From Candidatus Methanoperedens sp. (GTDB lineage Archaea; Halobacteriota; Methanosarcinia; Methanosarcinales; Methanoperedenaceae): a DNA stretch of 33,326 bases. Positions 31,304-33,326 of the stretch are shown here, one piece after another; positions within the stretch are counted from its first letter, which is position 1, and each line of letters begins with the position of its first letter. The DNA is taken from contig JAQUNZ010000024.1 in assembly GCA_028717345.1 (NCBI GenBank), forward strand, positions 1 through 33,326, read 5' to 3'. The position numbers and the translations under genes were made by a program. Under the pieces are notes generated by a model. The model did not search any database. It was not told the origin of the DNA and saw only the letters and a program-made list of their open reading frames with translations.

Positions 31304-33326
31304 GAAAAGAGATGGCAGGATTGTTGAATTTGACAGGTCAAAGATTTCAAATGCCGTCTTTAAAGCTTTCATCGCTACAAAAAGCAAGGACGGTAAGATA
31401 GCCGGGAGCATAGCGGAACAGGTAGTGGAAATAATCCAGAAGCGAATCACAGGAATACCGGGTGTCGAGGATGTCCAGGACATTGTCGAGGAAGTTCTCA
31501 TTAAAAACGGCTACGCCAGTGTTGCAAGGGCGTACATTCTGTACAGGGAGAAGCGCGCCCAGATAAGAAAAGCCAAGGAACTTCTCGGAGTCAGGGATGA
31601 ATTAAAACTCCCGGTAAATGCAATAAGAGTGTTAAAGAAGCGCTACCTGCTAAAAGATGATGTGGGAAACGCAACAGAGACCCCGCTTGAGATTTTCAGG
31701 CGAATAGCAAAAGCTGTAGCCCTTGACCCTGAATCAGAGGATGAGTTCTTCAATGTTCTTTCAAACCTTGAGTTCCTCCCCAATTCTCCCACGCTCATGA
31801 ACGCTGGTACAGACATAGGACAGCTCTCTGCGTGTTTTGTTATCCCTGTTGAGGATTCGCTGGAGAGTATTTTCGATGCGGTAAAGGACATGGCTCTGAT
31901 CCAGCAGTCAGGTGGTGGCACCGGGTTTTCGTTCTCCCATCTTCGACCTGAGGGCGACATCGTAAGAACCACCCATGGTGTGGCATCCGGTCCTGTTTCT
32001 TTCATGCGTGTTTTTGATACCACGACTGATGTAATAAAGCAGGGAGGTAAGCGGCGGGGCGCTAACATGGGAATACTAAGGGCAGACCATCCTGATATCA
32101 TCGAGTTCATAACAGCAAAGACTAAAGAAGGAAACCTTGCGAATTTTAATATCTCTGTTGCTGTTGATGATATGTTCATGAACGCTGTCAAAGAGGATCG
32201 GGAGTATGAGTTGATAAATCCGCGGAACAATGAACCTGTGAAGAAGGTGCGAGCGCGGGAGATATGGAACCTGATAATAACGATGGCGTGGAGAACGGGA
32301 GACCCTGGGCTTATTTTCATTGATGAGATCAACAGACACAATCCCACTCCGCATGTGGGGCTGATGGAGAGCACAAATCCATGCGGTGAGGTGCCGCTTC
32401 TTCCGTATGAATCATGCAATCTCGGCTCAATTAATCTTGCAAAGATGGTAAAAGAAAGGATTATCGACCTTGAAAAGATTGAAAGAACGATAAATATCGG
32501 CGTCAGATTTCTTGACAATATAATAGATGTAAATAAATACCCTCTTCCAGAAACTGAGGCGATCACAAAGGCAAACAGGAAGATAGGGCTTGGAGTAATG
32601 GGTTTTGCTGATATGCTCGTGCAGCTTGGGATACCTTATAATTCTGAGGATGCACTGAGAACGGGCGAGGAGATAATGCAGTTCATTGAAGAAAGATCAC
32701 ATGCAGCGTCTGAACGGCTGGCAAAAGAACGGGGCGCATTCCCTAATTTCCCTGGCAGCATCTATACAAAACCAATACGTAATGCTACCGTAACAACTAT
32801 AGCGCCTACTGGTACGATCAGCATCATTGCAGGATGCTCAAGCGGGATCGAACCTTTGTTTGCCATCTCATTCGTGCGAAATGTCATGGAGGGGACAAAA
32901 CTCCTTGAGGTGAATCCGTACTTTGAGGCAGTCGCACGTGAGCGCGGATTTTACAGCGAGGAACTTATGATGAAAATCGCCAGGCATGGAACACTTTCTG
33001 GAATTGATGGGGTGCCTGAGGACATAAAGCGCGTGTTCGTTACTGCTTTTGACGTGGCGCCGGAATGGCATGTAAGGATGCAGGCAGCTTTCCAGAAGCA
33101 CTGCGATAACGCGGTCTCAAAGACCATCAATTTCCCGAATGACGTGGATATCAAGGAAGTAGAAAAGGCGTACATGCTTGCGTATGAACTTAAATGCAAA
33201 GGCATCACTGTGTACAGGTACGGCAGCAAGGCGCAGCAGGTGCTTTATCTGGGTGATGCTGTGGATAAATATGTGTCTGCTGATGATGAATATGCGGGCG
33301 GGTGCCCGGCGCTGGTGTGCCCGGTG
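31299..33326 (+). CDS. nrdJ: Adenosylcobalamin-dependent ribonucleotide reductase, partial
   Basis: The N-terminal 676 residues of a class II ribonucleotide reductase; it runs past the window end. An ATP-cone-like region (IRKRDGRIVEFDRSK) begins the protein. The core motifs are LSACFVIPVEDS (redox Cys, about residue 179), QQSGGGTGFSFS, NPCGEVPLLPYESCNLGSINL (radical-site NPCGE at about 360-364) and APTGTISIIAGCSSGIEP. The reductase makes deoxyribonucleotides using coenzyme B12. No intein is seen in this part. The start is unclear: the frame has no ATG or GTG before about 31420; it is open from 31242, with TTG at 31248 or a rare ATT at 31299 as possible starts. The upstream reading frame overlaps this start region. 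Confidence 0.9.
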   Translation, partial: MRKRDGRIVEFDRSKISNAVFKAFIATKSKDGKIAGSIAEQVVEIIQKRITGIPGVEDVQDIVEEVLIKNGYASVARAYILYREKRAQIRKAKELLGVRDELKLPVNAIRVLKKRYLLKDDVGNATETPLEIFRRIAKAVALDPESEDEFFNVLSNLEFLPNSPTLMNAGTDIGQLSACFVIPVEDSLESIFDAVKDMALIQQSGGGTGFSFSHLRPEGDIVRTTHGVASGPVSFMRVFDTTTDVIKQGGKRRGANMGILRADHPDIIEFITAKTKEGNLANFNISVAVDDMFMNAVKEDREYELINPRNNEPVKKVRAREIWNLIITMAWRTGDPGLIFIDEINRHNPTPHVGLMESTNPCGEVPLLPYESCNLGSINLAKMVKERIIDLEKIERTINIGVRFLDNIIDVNKYPLPETEAITKANRKIGLGVMGFADMLVQLGIPYNSEDALRTGEEIMQFIEERSHAASERLAKERGAFPNFPGSIYTKPIRNATVTTIAPTGTISIIAGCSSGIEPLFAISFVRNVMEGTKLLEVNPYFEAVARERGFYSEELMMKIARHGTLSGIDGVPEDIKRVFVTAFDVAPEWHVRMQAAFQKHCDNAVSKTINFPNDVDIKEVEKAYMLAYELKCKGITVYRYGSKAQQVLYLGDAVDKYVSADDEYAGGCPALVCPV

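Noticed and set aside
31643-32566. 307-codon minus-strand frame
   Set aside because: It lies antisense within the clear nrdJ coding region and is rich in Ser, Arg and Phe, as expected for a shadow of a real gene.
1-33326. CRISPR array
   Set aside because: No regularly spaced direct repeats with unique spacers were seen; the repeats present are palindromic intergenic elements.

Overview
This window looks like the chromosome of a methanogen-related archaeon, most likely of the Methanosarcinales and possibly the Methanoperedens (ANME-2d) group. The signs are the Methanosarcina-type chromatin protein MC1, archaeal TATA boxes with short or absent leaders, a PGF-CTERM surface protein, a membrane-anchored winged-helix regulator, a KaiC-like ATPase, a five-heme cytochrome c, a lysine-less archaeal IscS, class II ribonucleotide reductase and a tRNA gene without encoded CCA. 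The lineage call is an inference from gene content.

Region 1 (1-4148) holds two lipoproteins, a PGF-CTERM surface protein whose start overlaps the end of a membrane winged-helix regulator, and a LarE-type sulfur transferase. Region 2 (about 4200-17230) is an AT-richer accessory island. It is a type I restriction-modification locus (hsdR, hsdS, hsdM) whose three genes are separated by two groups of toxin-antitoxin-like genes. Between R and S lie an MNT nucleotidyltransferase, a GPF-domain/DUF488 fusion, a TGT-like TIM-barrel protein, a GPF-domain protein, a PIN nuclease and an ASCH protein. Between S and M lie a GPF-domain/UPF0175 fusion, a DUF3368 PIN nuclease, a second TGT-like protein and a second MNT protein. 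The repeated GPF-domain + PIN + TGT-like cassette is the best candidate for an undescribed system here.

Region 3 (17298-20200, minus strand) has nifB behind a promoter with palindromes, a rubredoxin missed by length filters, a pentaheme cytochrome c, a decayed fprA fragment and a small cysteine-rich ORF. Region 4 (20329-23643) has two small unknown genes and an ECF metal transporter (cbiM with a PDGLE tail, cbiO, cbiQ) under a long near-perfect palindrome. Region 5 (23813-26425) has a cis-prenyltransferase homologue lacking the catalytic Asp, divergent from a DUF92 membrane protein whose 3' end overlaps tRNA-Arg(CCG), then a 36-residue membrane ORF and MC1.

Region 6 (26580-29500) is a sulfur / Fe-S cassette: a DsrE-like protein, an IscS with Asp in place of the PLP lysine, and an IscU fused to a thioredoxin-reductase-like flavoprotein without CxxC. 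Region 7 (29561-33326) has a KaiC-like ATPase with a helical partner and a partial AdoCbl-dependent ribonucleotide reductase. Metal and sulfur supply is a recurring theme: the transporter can feed cobalamin (for the reductase) or nickel enzymes, LarE and IscS/IscU handle sulfur, and NifB builds the nitrogenase cofactor precursor.
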